A stretch of DNA of 7,493 nucleotides. Origin: Bacillota bacterium (GTDB lineage Bacteria > Bacillota > UBA4882 > UBA8346). Positions 6,283 through 7,493 of this stretch are shown piece by piece (position 1 is the first letter of the stretch; each line of letters begins with the position of its first letter). Position numbers and translations under genes: made by a program. The notes beneath the pieces are model-generated. The model made no database searches, was not told the origin of the DNA, and was given only the letters and a program-made list of their open reading frames with translations. The stretch spans positions 5,100 to 12,592 of the forward strand of contig DNPP01000315.1 of the NCBI GenBank assembly GCA_003501365.1, given 5' to 3'.

Positions 6283-7493
6283 ATGTCGATGCGAAAACAA
6301 ACCTGGGTCTTTTTTGGATTGTTGATTTTTTTAGCCGTTATCTTCGCTGTAAATATTATGGCGGAAGAAGCGGCCCCCTCAGCTAGCGCAACCCCTATCA
6401 GTCAAGGGGCTGCAAGTGAAAGCGATCTAAATGCCGCCTTATTAAGCAGTTGTCAAACCGGGGATATGGGACAAGTTGAAACTCTACTCGCTCAAAATGC
6501 CGACGTCAATGCCAGCGACAAAGACGGTCGCACCCCCTTGATTAATGCCGCAGAAAAAGGCGACCCTGCAATCGTTAATCTTTTGTTGGAACATCAAGTA
6601 AACGTTAATGCCAAAATCAAAACCGGCTGGACTGCCTTAATGTTCGCGGCCAGTAATGGTTCAAGCGAAATTTTAAATGCCTTGATCGATAAGGGCGCCG
6701 CGATAAATATCAAAGTCCGTAAAGGCGCTAGCGACATAACCACCCCACTACTTACCGCTGCTGAAAACGGCAATGCTGCCATTGTCGGTATTCTATTGGA
6801 AAAAGGCGCCCCGGCTGATGACTATAATCAGGCTCTGGTCCTCGCTTCGGTTAAGAACTCGGTAGAGACAGTCAAATTATTACTGGCGAAAGGCGCCGAT
6901 GTTAACAGTAAAGATGTGAGCAATCAAACGCCTTTAATTTTAGCCGCCGCCAGCGGAGCTGCCGAGGTTGTTCCGTTACTGATTGAGAATAAAGCGGATG
7001 TTAACGCCAAAAAGAATAACGGTCAGACTGCTCTGATGTTAGCCGCTCAAAACGGTTCGCCGGCAATTGTAAAAATACTGTTGGATAAAGGCGCTGATGT
7101 AAATGCCAAAGGCAATAAAGGCGAAACCGCCCTGCTGTTTGCCGTTCAAGCCAATCAGCCGGAGATCGTTAAAATCCTGCTTGCCAAAAATGCCGATGTT
7201 AATGGTAAACAGACCTTGGGAGAACCGCCGATATTGATTGCCGCTACCAAAAATTATACTGAAATCATTAAAGCCCTCTTGCAGAAAAATATTAATCCGG
7301 AAGATTATACCGCTGCACTCAATATGGCTGCTGTAAATGGTAACCGGGAAGTTGCCGAAGCCCTGTTGTCCAAAGGAATTAACATTTCCCAATGTGCTGA
7401 AGCCCTCTGTCTGGCAGCCCGTTACGGTAAAAATGAAATCATCGATCTTTTCATATCCAAAGGGATCGATATTAATGGTAAAGTAAATGACAA
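6283..7493 (+). CDS. Exported ankyrin-repeat protein, 3' end outside the window
   Basis: The frame is open from the ATG at 6283 to the right edge (403 full codons) and continues beyond it. AAAGGAG (6271-6277) lies 5 bases before this ATG; a second in-frame ATG at 6289 is the alternative. Residues 1-27 look like a signal peptide: MSMRKQTW, a hydrophobic core, then a likely cleavage after NIMA before EEAAPS. A Ser/Ala-rich spacer follows (about 28-47). From about residue 50 onward there are about eleven ankyrin repeats of 30-34 residues, with the usual TPLI.AA..G...IV..LL..GADVNAK pattern (for example 80-112, 114-144, 213-244, 246-277, 279-308). Repeats near 181, 340 and 372 are shortened and lack the 'G.TPL' turn. 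Ankyrin repeats bind proteins; no catalytic domain is visible so far. An extracytoplasmic location is inferred from the signal peptide; partner and role are unknown. Confidence 0.88.
   Translation, partial: MSMRKQTWVFFGLLIFLAVIFAVNIMAEEAAPSASATPISQGAASESDLNAALLSSCQTGDMGQVETLLAQNADVNASDKDGRTPLINAAEKGDPAIVNLLLEHQVNVNAKIKTGWTALMFAASNGSSEILNALIDKGAAINIKVRKGASDITTPLLTAAENGNAAIVGILLEKGAPADDYNQALVLASVKNSVETVKLLLAKGADVNSKDVSNQTPLILAAASGAAEVVPLLIENKADVNAKKNNGQTALMLAAQNGSPAIVKILLDKGADVNAKGNKGETALLFAVQANQPEIVKILLAKNADVNGKQTLGEPPILIAATKNYTEIIKALLQKNINPEDYTAALNMAAVNGNREVAEALLSKGINISQCAEALCLAARYGKNEIIDLFISKGIDINGKVND

Noticed and set aside
7039..7392. 117-residue minus-strand open frame within the ankyrin gene
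   Set aside because: It has a repetitive Gly/Phe/Ile pattern produced by reading ankyrin codons backwards; the plus-strand repeats explain the DNA.

Overview
The window comes from an endospore-forming member of the Bacillota, probably clostridia-like. The main evidence is a complete three-gene GerA-type spore germinant receptor operon, supported by strong purine-rich ribosome binding sites (AAGGAGG, AGGAGG, GGGAGG), moderate-to-low GC with AT-rich intergenic DNA, and typical Gram-positive lipoprotein and signal sequences. Genus cannot be fixed from the sequence.

Layout. At the left edge, on the minus strand, are the first 30 codons of an LD-carboxypeptidase (peptidase S66) gene. It is divergent from the operon at 200-4236, which encodes the A subunit (GerKA/GerAA type), the B subunit (GerKB/GerAB, a membrane transporter-like protein) and the C subunit (GerKC/GerAC lipoprotein). 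The three genes overlap by 11 and 20 bases, so they are surely co-transcribed and probably translationally coupled. A hairpin followed by a T-rich tract ends the operon. Directly after it, convergent on the minus strand, is a 54-residue two-helix membrane protein gene with an excellent ribosome binding site; it overlaps the terminator. Divergent from that is a Ste24-like M48 membrane metallopeptidase (4572-5825).

The 457-base gap 5826-6282 has no gene. It holds a pair of inverted arms built from tandem octamers of the form RCGCWGAG (three copies in the left arm, two in the right) around a 124-base non-coding centre. It also holds a credible sigma-A promoter for the last gene, which encodes an exported protein with about eleven ankyrin repeats and runs off the right edge of the window.

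How the genes relate. The A, B and C subunits form one receptor complex in the spore inner membrane that senses nutrient germinants. Small two-helix 'D' proteins are known partners of such receptors in Bacillus, so the 54-residue protein is a candidate accessory protein, although its convergent orientation is unusual. No functional tie of the S66 peptidase, the M48 peptidase or the ankyrin protein to germination can be shown from sequence alone. I do not see a clearly new multi-gene system; the small convergent membrane protein and the octamer inverted repeat are the items most worth checking.
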